Shown: positions 45,650 through 57,875 of the stretch, piece by piece
Position numbering within the stretch: position 1 is the first letter of the stretch
Layout: each line of letters starts with the position of its first letter
NCBI RefSeq assembly: GCF_937616625.2
Contig: NC_065571.1
Location: 2,916,501 to 2,980,500 of the forward strand
Source: Mercurialis annua
Lineage: Eukaryota; Streptophyta; Magnoliopsida; Malpighiales; Euphorbiaceae
Length of the DNA: 64,000 nt
Direction of reading: 5' to 3'
Notes under the pieces: generated by a model
Database searches by the model: none
What the model saw: only the letters and a program-made list of their open reading frames with translations
Told to the model about the DNA's origin: nothing
Position numbers and translations under genes: made by a program

Positions 45650-47178
45650 GAATACCTAAATGGCATAGTATTTGATATACTAAAAGTTTTAAGAATAATG
45701 AGAGATGTTAGGTATTAGTCTTAATCCCCACATCTAATTCTATTGATGAAAGTTTTATCCTATGGATAAAGATGACCATTTTCCATATTACAACTACAAA
45801 GTACGTATAAAACCAATAAATAAATGAGTGATAATATTTTATACTTTTGAATTGATTTTTATTGTTGATTTATATCTCTCTTTCTCAAGCTCTTATTCCT
45901 TTTTTTTGGATAATTTACTCTGATGATCTCCCAACTTTCTGTTCTCTCCTCCCATTATAATTCTATTTATTTGTGACAGTAAAATCTTTCAACTTTAATT
46001 TCAATGCACTAAACTTTTATACACTTAGTTTACTTTCATTTCTTTCATTAATTTTAGATGACACGGTGATGAACTAGACCACATAGGCACAAATAACAAA
46101 ATTATATATTTAATCCATACAAAGATCATGTCACGTGTTAAGACTGAGTACCGTTGCTTAGACAATATTGGTATTACAACTGAATGTGGCACGTCGTGAT
46201 TTTAATGTATAACGTGGTGCGATGTGGATTAAATAAATAGTTTTCTTATACATATAGATGTTCAACTTATCACCCCAATTAAAATTAAAGGAAATAAAGC
46301 TAAACAAACAAGAGAAATTTCTTATCAAAAAAAAACAAGAGAAAGTTTTGATGTCATAAAATCAAAATTAAGGGATCTTATTATTACAAAACAAAGAAAA
46401 AAAAAGACTAAAATGTGGAAAAAATAAAGTTGAAATGAGCCTCATTTCTAATTCCCTAAGCTAGACAAATATGTTCTTTCATGTTAATTGTCAAAACAAT
46501 GCAAAGTAAGGCCCATATAAAAAGTGTTGGGTTTGGATGTCCAACCCAATCAAAACAACTTATGTAAAACATAAGCCATAGTCTTCTAACCAAAGTAATT
46601 TCATTAAAGAAATTCATATGATTCAAACTTTGGTCAAATGACAACTACCCCTCACATCTAAACTATTGACACTCACTCTTACATATAAGCAATGCTTTAA
46701 ATCTTCCTTAAATAGGAAGCTCTACTTGATGGGTACTAAAGAACATATTCACAAGCAGAAACTATAGCTTCTTCATTTGGAATTGAAGAAATGTACCATT
46801 TATAACATTGAATATGAATGTGGTTTGGTGATACTGATAATTAATAATTTTCCTGAAATTCATTTGAAATAAACAATAAGGAAAATCATTTGCTAGAAAT
46901 GATTCATTTGAGGAACAATTCTAATCTGTCTTCAACCATCCTTATTACAGATAAACCTTTTAGTTTTACCATAGCTAAATCTCACTTTCCAGTCAGCAAA
47001 TCTATGCACTTTAAAGGCAACCAAAGGACAGGTGGAGATAGGAAGAAGCATACTTGTACAAGACTCTTCACTATAAAGCTGATGTTTACTTAAAACACAA
47101 AGAAACCCACGAGTGTGTGCCATAGAGTGCAAAACCCAACCAAATCCAATATGATATTATAAACAAAATTCATTTTCT
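45650..47178. other. Intergenic, no gene seen
   Basis: AT-rich flank with no supported exon. The open frames at 46456-46644, 46890-47093 and 46932-47132 have no recognisable content. Confidence 0.45.
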
Positions 47179-47384
47179 TAGTTAGGTTCGGTTCGGTTTT
47201 GGACTTGTAAAGTTAAGTTTTCATATACACCGAACTGAAAAAATTGAATCGAGAACGGTTCGATTTTGGAGATAAAAGAATGTCAGTCAAACTGATTTGA
47301 AAAAACCGAATAAATTTGTTTTCACGTTTTTTTAAAAGAAAATCAAATCGGTTTGATTCGATTCGAACCGAATGCACATCCCTA
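47179..47384. mobile_element. Truncated hAT-type GGTTCGG repeat
   Basis: It starts inside GTTAGGTTCGGTTCGG and ends CCGAATGCACATCCCTA, the mirror of a TAGGGATGTGCATTCGGTTCG terminus. The left terminus is incomplete and no target duplication was found. Confidence 0.5.
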
Positions 47385-47798
47385 TGAGTGTATCACCCTA
47401 AAAATGAATCCTTGATGTTTCTATACCATGTGTCATCTACTCTCTTGTATAATTCTTGATGTTCTTCATTCCTGTAGTTATGTCAACAAGGTATGACAGT
47501 TTCTAGAAAATATAAATTAGGGTGAGGAAGAGCTGAGATTTGTAAAACTAAAGAAGTGTATAAAGCACAGATGATTGGTGGGGTGGCTTGCTTGCTTCTT
47601 CTACTACAAGTGAAAAAGGGTTTGAAAATGACACTGCACCAATATCCAAAATGTGAATTGCATGATTGGACTGCAATTTTTCTCCTGCAACAGTCCCCTT
47701 ATTTAACTCACCCTTGTCTTACCAAATCTTACAATTTTTCTGTCTCTATTATTTTACCTCTCGGCTCTCACTTACATGAGCCACACCCACTTCTCCAA

Positions 47799-48579
47799 AT
47801 GAGATGGCTCCAATCCCTCCTCTCTCCATTGAAGAAACTTTGGTTTCGTCTGCATTCGACTCCGAAAAAGAGTACGTAATCACTTAATCTCTGCTACATT
47901 CATCCCACCAATGATCACTCTCTAATTGCCATTGATCTTCGTATATTTTTATTGCTTACGATTTCACATTGTCATTACCACATTGTATTGTTTTCTGAAA
48001 CAACTTAATAGGCTAAATCGATAGTAGGCATTCTTACCCTCTTTTCTGTTTCTTAATCCGTTTTGCTTCCACCAGAGTAACCTATTCATTGTGTCCTTTT
48101 ATCTCGATATTCTACCGAAACAACTTAAAAGGCTGAATTGACAGTTGTCATTCTTTCCCTCGTTTCTGTTTCCTAATCCGTTTTGCTTCCACCGGAGTAA
48201 CCTATTGTGTCCTTTTACCTCGATATCGATACTCTATCTCGAATGTGTATTTAGTTTTTCTGCAATATGATTAGATATTCACAATCTATTCTTACAGATT
48301 CTTTTACCTAAACTGATATTTGGTAGTTTTAACTAAACGGATTCTTTTATATTGATATCCTATCCCATATAATTATTTAAATTTGCTTCAATATGATTTA
48401 ATATGCACACTCTAGTCTTACGGATTCTTTTAACTAATCCGATATTTGGTTTGAATTTCTCAGGTAGAGGGATATACATTCTATACGAGGATGTGAAATC
48501 TTGCCCTTATGAAGATGTGCAAGTTCTATGGTCAATACTAGTGGAGTCGCATACGCCTTCCATGCCATCAAAACAATGA
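47799..48579 (+). CDS. Small conserved-looking plant protein, 2 exons, 62 aa, function unknown
   Basis: Exon 1 (47799-47871) encodes MRWLQSLLSPLKKLWFRLHS plus TPKK. Exon 2 (48464-48579) continues SRGIYILYEDVKSCPYEDVQ, then VLWSILVESHTPSMPSKQ and a stop. The donor A|GTACGT and acceptor TTTCTCAG|GT give matching phase and 63 codons in all. The basic, amphipathic N-terminus (W, L, K, R) followed by a Tyr/Asp/Cys patch resembles a family of roughly 60-residue uncharacterised plant proteins I half-remember, but I cannot name it. There is no signal peptide; the first 20 residues could be a membrane-binding helix. The 592-bp intron holds tandem duplications. An in-frame upstream ATG at 47556 (107 codons to a stop read without splicing) is the main competing reading. 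Confidence 0.68.
47997..48228. repeat. 120-bp tandem duplication inside the intron of the 62-aa gene
   Basis: GAAACAACTTAATAGGCT at 47997 recurs as GAAACAACTTAAAAGGCT at 48117. The rest follows in order (CTGTTTC-TAATCCGTTTTG, CTTCCACC-GAGTAACCTATT). A second, more diverged pair (about 48215-48325 and 48349-48455) shares TCTTAC-GATTCTTTTA and GATATTTGGT. Confidence 0.8.
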
Positions 48580-49294
48580 AGGGCAAAAATACCAACACAG
48601 TACATAGTTGCATAAAAATGAGAGTTTTATGTACATAAAAATATTTATGATGTTTTATTTACTTTTGTGAAAGGTTTTTTTTCCATTTTTTGTTTTCTAT
48701 TTTTCCATTTTAAGTTACTTGTCATCTCAGTTACATATTAGAAATAGAAACATCACTTTCCCTGTCTAGCATTTTGTTTTCCAATTATTTTTCCTCTTTT
48801 TAACTTGACAAAGATTTTTACTTTTATAACTCAAATACCGTCTTTAATTGCAAAATTCTAAACATACTTAATGATTAATCACCAAATGAAGAAGCAAAGG
48901 GTGAAGTGTAACTCTACTATTCTTCTATTTTAGCTTCTTATTGTTGGTTTGTCAACTTCAGCAGTTGGAAATAGCAGTTTGTTTCTTGTTTTCATATCCT
49001 ACTGAAGTTGACCTAAAGAATGGGATGAATAGATCAACTTACATAATTATTCTATTCCTTCACTAAATTTTTAAACAATTACAGACTACAAGAAATCACA
49101 AACCAGCACCATTAATTTACTAGGTTATATGTATTTGTGAAATAAACGAAGAAAATTAATTATGTGATTGTATTGTGTAGGGGAATACTTTTTGTTTAAT
49201 TCTAAACATGCATATTTTTACTTAACTAACTTTAAACTAGTAAGAAACTTAAATACTTTACCTAACAAGATTAATTATTCTAATCACGGGTTGC
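48580..49294. other. 3' flank of the small gene and intergenic
   Basis: It probably contains the 3' UTR of the 62-aa gene. Nothing else is supported. Confidence 0.45.
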
Positions 49295-49534
49295 ATGAAT
49301 TTATTTTTTTAATTGGGTGAAAGGAAGGCGTCTAGTTAAGTAATAAGAAAATGAAACTTACACTTGATCTTCAGTAAACAAATTATAAAAATAATAAAAG
49401 AAACACAAGGACAAATGAATTTATTTTTTTAATTGGGCGAAAGGCAGGCATCTAGTTAAGTAATAAGAAAATGAAACTTACACTTGATCTTCAATAAACA
49501 AATTATAAAAACAACGAAAGAAACATAAGGACAA
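49295..49534. repeat. Tandem duplication, two 120-bp copies
   Basis: ATGAATTTATTTTTTTAATT at 49295 recurs at 49415, and the two copies differ at only a few positions (GGGTGAAAGGAAGGCG versus GGGCGAAAGGCAGGCA). Non-coding. Confidence 0.88.
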
Positions 49535-50625
49535 TACTAATAAATATATTACTATTTATGAATAGCATTCTTTTCGAACTTGTAATAACTTGAAAGCAAA
49601 TGCACAGAATTATTATTAAATTTCATATTGTGCATTTTAACAAAATCAATGATATGATCACAATATATGACATTCTAAGAAGATTATGATTATTGAGTGC
49701 AATGCATAAAACCTGGCAAGGAGGAGGCAGGTGAAAAATGAAAGTAAGCATAGAAAAATCCAGAGGATTTCTTCATTCGCTGCTTCAAATTTGAAAGGCC
49801 TTTCAATCAGCCTCAAAGTCTGGGTTCTGCAAAAACTTTTCAACTTTTAGACTAAAAAACCAGGAAGATCAAACAATGAGAAGTATATGATACGACTGAA
49901 TACAAAATTGATTATGGAATGTTAGCGCCCATAACGGCGTACTGATGAACTTGGTGATGTCATGTCATGTCAACAATCCCCTAGTCATGGAAGGCAATGC
50001 AAAGAATTTTTTTCCACGAGCAATCATCACTATAAACTTTGGGATATGAGAAGATTTCAGTTAGTAGAACAAAAAAAAATTATAACCGTTTATTTTCCAC
50101 AGAAAAGCACCAGATCTCTTAGCTAGATGTTTCAGTCCTTTTTCAAAAGAAAGTTATTTAGTTCAGATCCATGATTGGTAGAAGGAATGCTAATTTTTTT
50201 TTGCCAACTCTCAGTGAAGCTTGGGACTAAAAATCCTAAAGACTCAAAAGATCTATAAAAAATTTAAAGATACTAAGAAACAATTGAATACTGAAATGAT
50301 GATCTTTAATTTTGATTATATTCAAATGATTTATTTTCCTAATTATCATAATCATACATAGTAATATAATTGCAAGAAAATATATTTTTATAAATAAAAT
50401 CTGATATATAAAAAAATTACAGTAAATGTTAATAATTATAAATATATCCTTACATTTTTATTATTAACACATTTTCATTTCTTATATTATGGAAATAATG
50501 GTTTTCGTGTCCGTTTCCATTTCCATGCGATATAGGTCCGAAATAAGCAACCAAATTAAAATTATTGTTCTTGAAAGAAATTCAAGAGACATTTTTGGAA
50601 AAAAATACCTGAAGAGTCTGCACTA
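49535..50625. other. Flank, possibly holding a spliced 3' UTR of the SurE gene
   Basis: Just past the SurE stop the minus strand reads GACTCTTCAG|GTATTTT, a possible donor. TTTTGCAG near 49830 is a possible acceptor followed by less AT-rich sequence. This would make a 3'-UTR exon at about 49650-49828. The evidence is splice-motif only. Confidence 0.25.
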
Positions 50626-53392
50626 TTACAAGGCTGATGGAGATGTGTGGTCGATCACACCTGGAAGCCAATTTTTAAAGTACTCTGTGCTGCTAATTTC
50701 TGCACGGGAAAGGGCGCCCAGGGGAGTAACAGTAATCTGAAATGACACAAGGTATTCTGTTAACTATAAAAAATATTCAGAAAAGAAATAGAAAAGAAAA
50801 TATACTATTTGGATTTATATTTCATACATATCCTTCCTGAAGAAATTTGTGATCAGAATCTTCTTCTTCAACTTGTGCTCCCCTCACCTATAAGATTATC
50901 AAGTAGACAGATATTTTCTTTAAAAAAAGACTAGTAAAAAAGTGATTAGAAGACAGCATTGTTAAGAAATAGATTTAGCCTTAGGAAATGAAAATGTTCA
51001 GAGAATATAATGAGAAGTGAAGAACATAAGTACTACGTCGGCAAAAACATGGACAAAGAACCTTTAAATAAAAAAATTAAACATAGAAAAAAGGAAGTGG
51101 CTTACTTCTCTCCTGAACCACATTTGTTCTTCGGATGCATTTGACCCATCAACCTCTGTCTCCACTATCGAATTTGTGTCCATTGTCATTGTTGATAACA
51201 TTTTCCTTGCTTCCATGCCAGAGTGAACTTGTCTCCACCCCATCTTAAATATGCTTTTACCCTGCTGAGTTAGCTTATAGCCCTAAGACACAAAAAGTCA
51301 AAACACCACAGTAACATGTTAGTTTTATGCATAAATAGAATGAATAGTAATTAAATGTTGAAACTAGGATGTGATATGCCTTATGCTCTAAAGTCGAAGG
51401 CCACTTTTGATAAACAATCATTCATTAAATCAGCCATTCCTTCACCCAACACCCCAGATTGGCTCCTCTTTGCTAGAAGTCACTCAATAATGATAACATT
51501 ACTCCAGAAACTTATGAATAATATGTTTCAGCTGAATGAAGAACCTCATATGTTAAGGTTACATGTTCAATGAAACCAACAGAACCACTAAGCAGTACAT
51601 TTTAAACTCGACAAAAGAAACATGGCCAAACAGGATTGATTTTACAGTTTTCTAAAGCCTGTAAGGAGATCATAAAATACTAGAAGGATTCAGTTGATTG
51701 CTCCTGATAAGCATTGGCTTCCTTTTCTTCTAGATACTTCCATCAGATTTCAGCAATATTAAAAATGAATTATAAACACCCATCCCAAAGGATGCTGATG
51801 CCGACAGGTTTCCTTAATTTTATATGCAAAACTTATACCAAATAAAGGTTAGCAGGTAAGTATGAAATTTACCTTATGATTTGCAACATTTGTTGGCAAA
51901 TCTATATTCAGGAAACACCCTGAATGATACGTTTTATTCTTGATCTCAACAATTAAGGCACTTATGATTGGCATACAAGCCTCAGCAGCAAGTGTGTAAT
52001 CCTGAACAGTGCTTTTACCTCCGACCCTATAGGCTCGCAAAAATTTGTCATATAGGAAAATGAATACTCCTTGTACATATTAAAGGAAAAATAGAGCCAA
52101 ATACATATAAGGAATAACTGTACACCTTCTAATAAAAACAAAATCCTTATCCTTGATTTAGACATTTGAGTTGGGAATTATGCCTGCTTACCAATCATAG
52201 GAAATAGAGACTGAGGGTACACCAAAAAAGAAGGCCTCCCGAGCACCGGCAACTGTGCCAGAGTATTGACTGCATAAACCAGAAGATGACTAAAGTAAAA
52301 TCATAATGGTAAGTTACTGGATGCCAGTATAGTTGATTAGAAATTAAAGGGGAAACCGAACACTGCCGCTGATTTTTTTTAAAGAATAATAAAAAAAACA
52401 TAGAAGCGTAATAATAGCACTAACATGTGATAGCCACAGTTGCTTCCCATGTTTATACCACTTAAAACCTGTGAAGTAGGAAATTTAATAAATCAGTACA
52501 TTTAGGATACACATCGATAACAAGAAATGATCAAAACTTGTCTATAATAAGATAATGTGTTTTAACAATTAAGATCTTAAATTAATCCCATCTAGCTATT
52601 TGTTCATTGACATATTAGCTACAGGCTTAGCATAGAGTTACCAGATCAGGAATTGAAGGAAAGAGGGCTTTCGAGACTCCCACAGAAGCACAATCAGCCG
52701 GTGTTCCTGAACAAATTCCACGTAATACTTAATAATTTTGTTGATAAAATGGTGATGTTAATTATAACGAGAGGCATATAACAAAATCAGCAAACAGAGA
52801 TTTTCATGAGGCATATATACATTCTATACTGCTCGCAATGTTTTCCTTACTTAAAAAAACAAATAACTATACAAAATTAGACATAAACACAGCAGGATCA
52901 CAATATTTTCCATTCACATAATTATAATTTATGATATAAATGCGAACAAAAAATTATAATAACGAGATTTCTAATAAGATAAACTTGGTCATTATTAGAA
53001 GCTTAAATACACTCGATTAATTTCTCATAGTACAGTAAAATAAGTGATTAAAAATAAAAGCAGAGTAAAATACCACAAACTGCATAAGCTAAGGTTCCTT
53101 CAATATCTGCACGACGAGCAGAAATCGGATGCCGGTAAGTAATTGAATGACTAACCGCTGATTTTTCCCTATAAAATAATTCGTAAAAAATCAGTTCTAT
53201 TTTACTTAATTACGTTAAACTCAGGAAATGAAATGAAAAGCGTACGACGTACGAATCAGGAGCGCAAACAAGGACATTGAAACGATTAGCGGAGACGAGG
53301 ACGCGAACAAGCGAGCAGAGACCGGGAGCGTCAATGCCGTCGTCGTTGGTGATCAAGATCGTCGCCTTTTGATCGTCACTGTTGTTTTCCAT
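50626..53392 (-). CDS. SurE-type 5'/3'-nucleotidase (survival protein SurE-like acid phosphatase), 9 exons, 307 aa
   Basis: Exons in transcript order are 53253-53392, 53074-53168, 52642-52706, 52425-52468, 52192-52269, 51873-52026, 51106-51282, 50828-50887 and 50626-50736. All are GT-AG and sum to 924 nt with unbroken phase. SurE enzymes are metal-dependent phosphatases that remove phosphate from nucleoside monophosphates. The metal site is complete: D17-D18 in [12 protein letters not shown]50 in [10 protein letters not shown], and N106 in [13 protein letters not shown]. The core continues through [23 protein letters not shown] and [10 protein letters not shown]. The C-terminal part carries the plant-type [17 protein letters not shown] and [10 protein letters not shown]. 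No transit peptide is obvious, so it is probably cytosolic. Length suits plant homologs (about 300). The ATG is supported by the DDG motif starting 16 residues in. Confidence 0.95.
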
Positions 53393-53725
53393 TTTTTCAG
53401 CTTCAATTATTAGAGCACGGCACTAAAAGTGTGAGAGAATAATATAAGAAAATTAGTAATGGAAAAATGGCGTGGAAAGTTTGTGATGATTGTGTTTTAT
53501 AGTAAATTGTAGGGCTTGGATTGGATTCGATTCGATTCGATTCTCGTTCGTTAATTATGAGGTGCCGGACGGTAGTGACTGCTGCTGGTGGCCATAAATA
53601 TATGCTGCCCATTGGCGTTCCCAACAACATCTGCTGCTTTTTTCTTCACGTTTTAAATCTTTTATATTTATTTTTCTGTTTTCTTTTTTATATTACAATT
53701 TACAACAATTTTACCACTGAATATT

Positions 53726-54360
53726 GAGTGAATGATCAAAAAAATCCCTGAACTTGGTATGAAATATCAAATAAGCCCAACCTCGCAAAAATGGATCAAA
53801 TTACCCCGAAACTATGCAAAAACGTATCAAATACCTCCTTCCCCACTCTCACCTTAGAGAGTGAACACACTCTCTGATTTTAAGTGGTTTGAGATGGTTA
53901 AAAGTATAAAACAGCCCTTAATATTAATTTTATTCACAAAAATTATATTTAATTATTTTTAAAAATATATTATTTTTTTTATAATTTCAAAAGTTTAAAA
54001 ACCCTATTGATTTCTAAATAAAAAAACAAGGACTATTTTTAGGGTTTAATTAGATTTAATTTTGGTTAATTATGATTGATTAGAAGTGTAATTAGATAAT
54101 TAGGAAAAAAGATAAAAAAAATTCCCAATTTTATTAATTTGATGTTAAACTAAATAGAATTAATTGGTATTTTAATTAGAGTTAATTAGGGTTAATTAGG
54201 ATTAATTTTTACAATTAAATTATTTCACTCTCTTTTTTGGTTAAAAGGGTGAAACCGATCCGGTTTTGCATAGTTGTGGGGTGATTTGATCCGATTTTGC
54301 GAGATTGGGCTTATTTGATACTTCGTGCCAAGTTCAGGGGGTAAATTGAACCTTCACTCA
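53726..54360. mobile_element. Mutator-like MITE upstream of the SurE gene
   Basis: Inverted ends of about 100 bp: CCCTGAACTTGG, ATCAAATAAGCCCAA and AACTATGCAAAA on the left are mirrored on the right (TTTTGCATAGTT, TTGGGCTTATTTGAT read as complement, CCAAGTTCAGGGGG). The flanks CTGAATATT (53717-53725) and CAGAATATT (54361-54369) agree at 8 of 9 positions. It starts about 330 bp upstream of the SurE ATG. No coding capacity. Confidence 0.78.
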
Positions 54361-54550
54361 CAGAATATTCATAGTTTTTTTAAATTGTGATTTTGTATAT
54401 TTATAGTATTTAATAATCAACTAATCGGGCTGGTTCAGTTGGATTAAAGGCCCGGTTCCTTTGTACTATACAAAAGTCAGCCCACTAAAAGAGAAAATTG
54501 GATTCTTTGATGCTGTTTTCCGAAAGTAAGCCCATCTAGACTGTACGAAT

Positions 54551-55714
54551 TAGGGGTGAGAGCAAAATGTCCGACCGTCCTTTTGACCGACCGAAATAAA
54601 AAAACAATTGAAAAAAGAATTAATGTCAAAAAAAATCACAAACTTTACATGTTTTTTTATTTTAATCACGCAGTTTAAATTTTCTCATTTTCATACATGA
54701 ACTATCATTTTTTTTTTCAAATTCATATACGGTGCTGAGGTGGCACTCATTCATTGGTGTAAAATGACCTCCACCTCAGCGAATTACACCAATGGAGCCG
54801 TGACACCTCAGTACCGTGCATGAATTTGAGAAAAAGTGATAGTTCGTGCATGAAAATGAGAAAATTTAAACTACGTGATTAAAATGAAAAAACGTGTAAA
54901 GTTCGTGAATTTTTATGACATTAACCTTTAAAAAAATTACATCTATACCTCATTTTTTGAAACTTTTACAAAAATTCTTTTTTATCTCTAATCTATCAAT
55001 GCATTATCAAAAGAAGTGTATCTTTACAAAAATTTCCAAAAAAATAAGATATTTTTGAAAAAAAGCCCAAAAAAATTGCGCAGTTGCGTTAAAATAGAGG
55101 CCAGATTTATTTTGATAGAAGTTTTGGATATTCACTTTAGTTTAGTTTTGCATTTTCAATCAAAAAACCGACTGAATAATTAAAATTATAATTTTTTTGG
55201 GTATTTTTGTCGGTTTTAGGTGAACTGACTGATATTAAAGGAAAAATTTCAGTTTTCTATTCGGTTTAATTTTGAAATTTTTTCAGTCCAATTTCAATTA
55301 AAGTTTAATATTTGATGAGTTTAATTTTAAACCTATAATAGATCGATCAATTTGATTTTAGAAGTTTCAAGTCGGTTTTAACAGGACATGTTCATGGGCT
55401 GAGTACCCGCCCAGGCCAGTACCTTTAAGGCCGGCTTTAAACATTAATTTTTTGTTCCAAATCCGGTCCGAGCCTGATTCCAATAAAGTTCGATCCAAGC
55501 CTACAAAAATAGAATATAAAAGCCGGATTTGAGTAGTAATAATGAGGTTCGGTCTGGGATCGAGCCGGACATAGACTTACTAAAAATGAAACAGTCCAAT
55601 AAGTCTGGTCCGGGCTTGAGCCGAACTTGGACTTGCTTAAAAAATGAAACAGTCTGGTCCGAACCCAGCCAAATAGGTCTAATTTTAACTAAACGGGGTG
55701 AATTTCTCACCCCT
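54551..55714. mobile_element. Composite of hAT-type GGTTCGG repeats
   Basis: It starts TTAGGGGTGAGAGC and ends TTTCTCACCCCT, which look like facing hAT-type termini. The interior has CCGACTGAATAATT, GTCGGTTTTAGG and GGTCCGGGC motifs and is interrupted by the MITE at 54617-54927. No clear target duplication; it may be two elements side by side. The overlapping frames at 55501-55726 are repeat-derived. Confidence 0.4.
54617..54927. mobile_element. MITE, fold-back family 1, copy B
   Basis: It matches copy A (8598-8910) in length (311 versus 313 bp) and arm order: TAATGTCA, CAAACTTTACATG, TTTTAATCACGCAGTTTAAA, CATACATGAACTATCATTTT. The loop differs (GGTGCTGAGGTGGCA). The flanks TTGAAAAAA / TTAAAAAAA agree at 8 of 9 positions. 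Confidence 0.75.
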
Positions 55715-56399
55715 GATAGGAACTAGGAATTTAAAACACACAGTCCAATCATCTTTTCTATGGGGGATAAATTTTTTTTAGACCATAACCAAAGTGACCT
55801 ACTTACATCATCAAATATTAATTAGATAAATTATCTTCAAATTCGCTCCAACCACAATCATCTTTTCCTATACTAAAAAAATATATTTTTTTTTCATCTT
55901 TAATACTATCTTAATCATTTTTTTACTCAAAAATTAATGATTTTATAAATTTACAATATTTATTTAGTGCTCATATAATATGATAAATTAGCTTTTCAAT
56001 GCTGGTACGCCATATGATTGTGTTGTGCATGTCTCCATTCTTATCCTATGTAGTATAGGCCATCTTCAAACATGGAAATACCTATTAAATGAAATTGGTT
56101 CGAGTCATGCCATAATTTTATGGTGGACATGGACAATACATGTGTTTTATGTATAAAAATTGCCAAGTGACATATATGCTTTTACTATCAGGCGATTGCA
56201 ATATTGTTAAAGGCGCTGTTACCAAATTTTTAGGTCATCTTCGATTTCAATCTAACATCAGAATATAGGATAAATCCAGAAATTAGTATAAAAGTTTATC
56301 CAAGCCAACACCATTTTTTTTATCATTGGGAATAGGGATTTTTAACGCTTATAAGAAAAATTAAATCTACATTGTCAATAAATATTATCTAGTACTTAT
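55715..56399. other. Intergenic, no gene seen
   Basis: AT-rich with no recognisable exon, RNA or bounded repeat. Confidence 0.5.
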
Positions 56400-56406
56400 A
56401 TTATTT

Positions 56407-56729
56407 AAGCTTAAATACACAAAAAAAATCACCAATTTTCGCGTGTTTTTAGTATTTAACATAATCTTTTAATTTTGAAAAAAAAATACATGAACTTTCA
56501 AAATTTTGCAATCAAAGACACCGGCACCGTTTTGGATGTAAAACGGCAACATTTTATATTAAAACAACGCCGTTTTGGATGTAAAATAACACTATTTTTG
56601 AAAGGAAAACACGCGTGATCTTAATTGCAAAAAATTGGAAAGTTCATGTTAAATATGCCAAAATTATAAGATTATATTAAATATAACAAAAACAAGCGAA
56701 AATTGATAATTTTTGGTGCATTTAAACTT
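56407..56729. mobile_element. Fold-back MITE with AAGCTTAAATAC-type ends
   Basis: The left arm (AAGCTTAAATACAC, ATCACCAATTTTCGCGTG, CATGAACTTTC) is inverted at the right (GAAAGTTCATG, CAAGCGAAAATTGATAAT, GCATTTAAACTT). ATTATTT flanks at 56400-56406 and 56730-56736. Inside, ACCGTTTTGGATGTAAAA and GCCGTTTTGGATGTAAAA form a direct repeat. Confidence 0.7.
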
Positions 56730-56736
56730 ATTATTT

Positions 56737-57816
56737 AAATTATAGTATAATACTATAATTTATCAATTGGTCAACCCAACACAATTTTTTATTGTTATTG
56801 TTGTGTTGAAATAGCACTACACTCAAAGAGTAAAATATACTATTTCCTTTGTTTTTATTTAAACATCTATTGATAGAAAATGTACTTGTCTATCGATAAA
56901 TGTCACAAAAATTTCTAGATTATTTGTATAATAATATTTAGACTTTTTCCATCTATATGATCACTCTATTAATATATAATTCAATTTTTAAAATTATATT
57001 TTCATTAATGGGGAGTAATAAATAGAGTTATATTCTCTTTCATATATACTGAATTGTATGAAAAAGTAGCAGATAATTTAAGAAATTAATTTAAAAGACT
57101 GAACCACAAAATTTCCTCCATTTTGTTTTGCATGTTTAAATTTTAAAATAATGAGAGAATAACAATGAATAATCTACTGTTGCATTGCCTTTCACAATTA
57201 CACAACCATCAATCTCCATACTCCATATTAATCATTATTACCCAATTTAGGATCATCTTCTACATGACAATCTCTATACCACTACCGCATATTTTTAATC
57301 AAGCACGTAAATAATTGAAAGTAAGACTTTATATTAGAATAGATATGACATCTCGACAAAGCTGTATTTTTCTATTCCAAAAATATTTACTTTTCATTAA
57401 CAATATATGGTATAGACGTTGAATAATATTATGTTAAAATTCTGAATTTAATTTTTCCTATAAGCACTTTTTTCTTAATAATATAAGAGATTCACGCATC
57501 AAAATTGTTTTAATTGGCTTTAATAAAGCTAAAAAAATTCATTAATTGTAAATAGACTGGTTTGTCGTTGCATAAAAATTTGATAACTGTAAAAACATAT
57601 CTTACTCATCTAGCCAAGTTAAAAAAATTAATAAATATTATTTTATTTAAACATGAGCCACCAAATAAAATTTTATATCAACGTAATAAAACCTTTGCAC
57701 TTGTTATTCATATCAAAATAAAATAGTCATGTATGATCAAATTAAGGATATTACGAAATAGATATTGTTATCAAAAGTATACATTAAAGCCGTTGAACTA
57801 AAGAAAATTGAATTGA
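56737..57816. other. Intergenic, no gene seen
   Basis: AT-rich. A stretch at about 56846-56910 (TTCCTTTGTTTTTATTTAAA, TGTCTATCGATAAATGTCAC) resembles half of a Stowaway-like element, but I could not find its other end. Confidence 0.4.
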
Positions 57817-57875
57817 CAACTCTAGTTTTATTTTATTTTTTTTATAACAAGGACTGGCCAAAGCCAGGAGACAAA

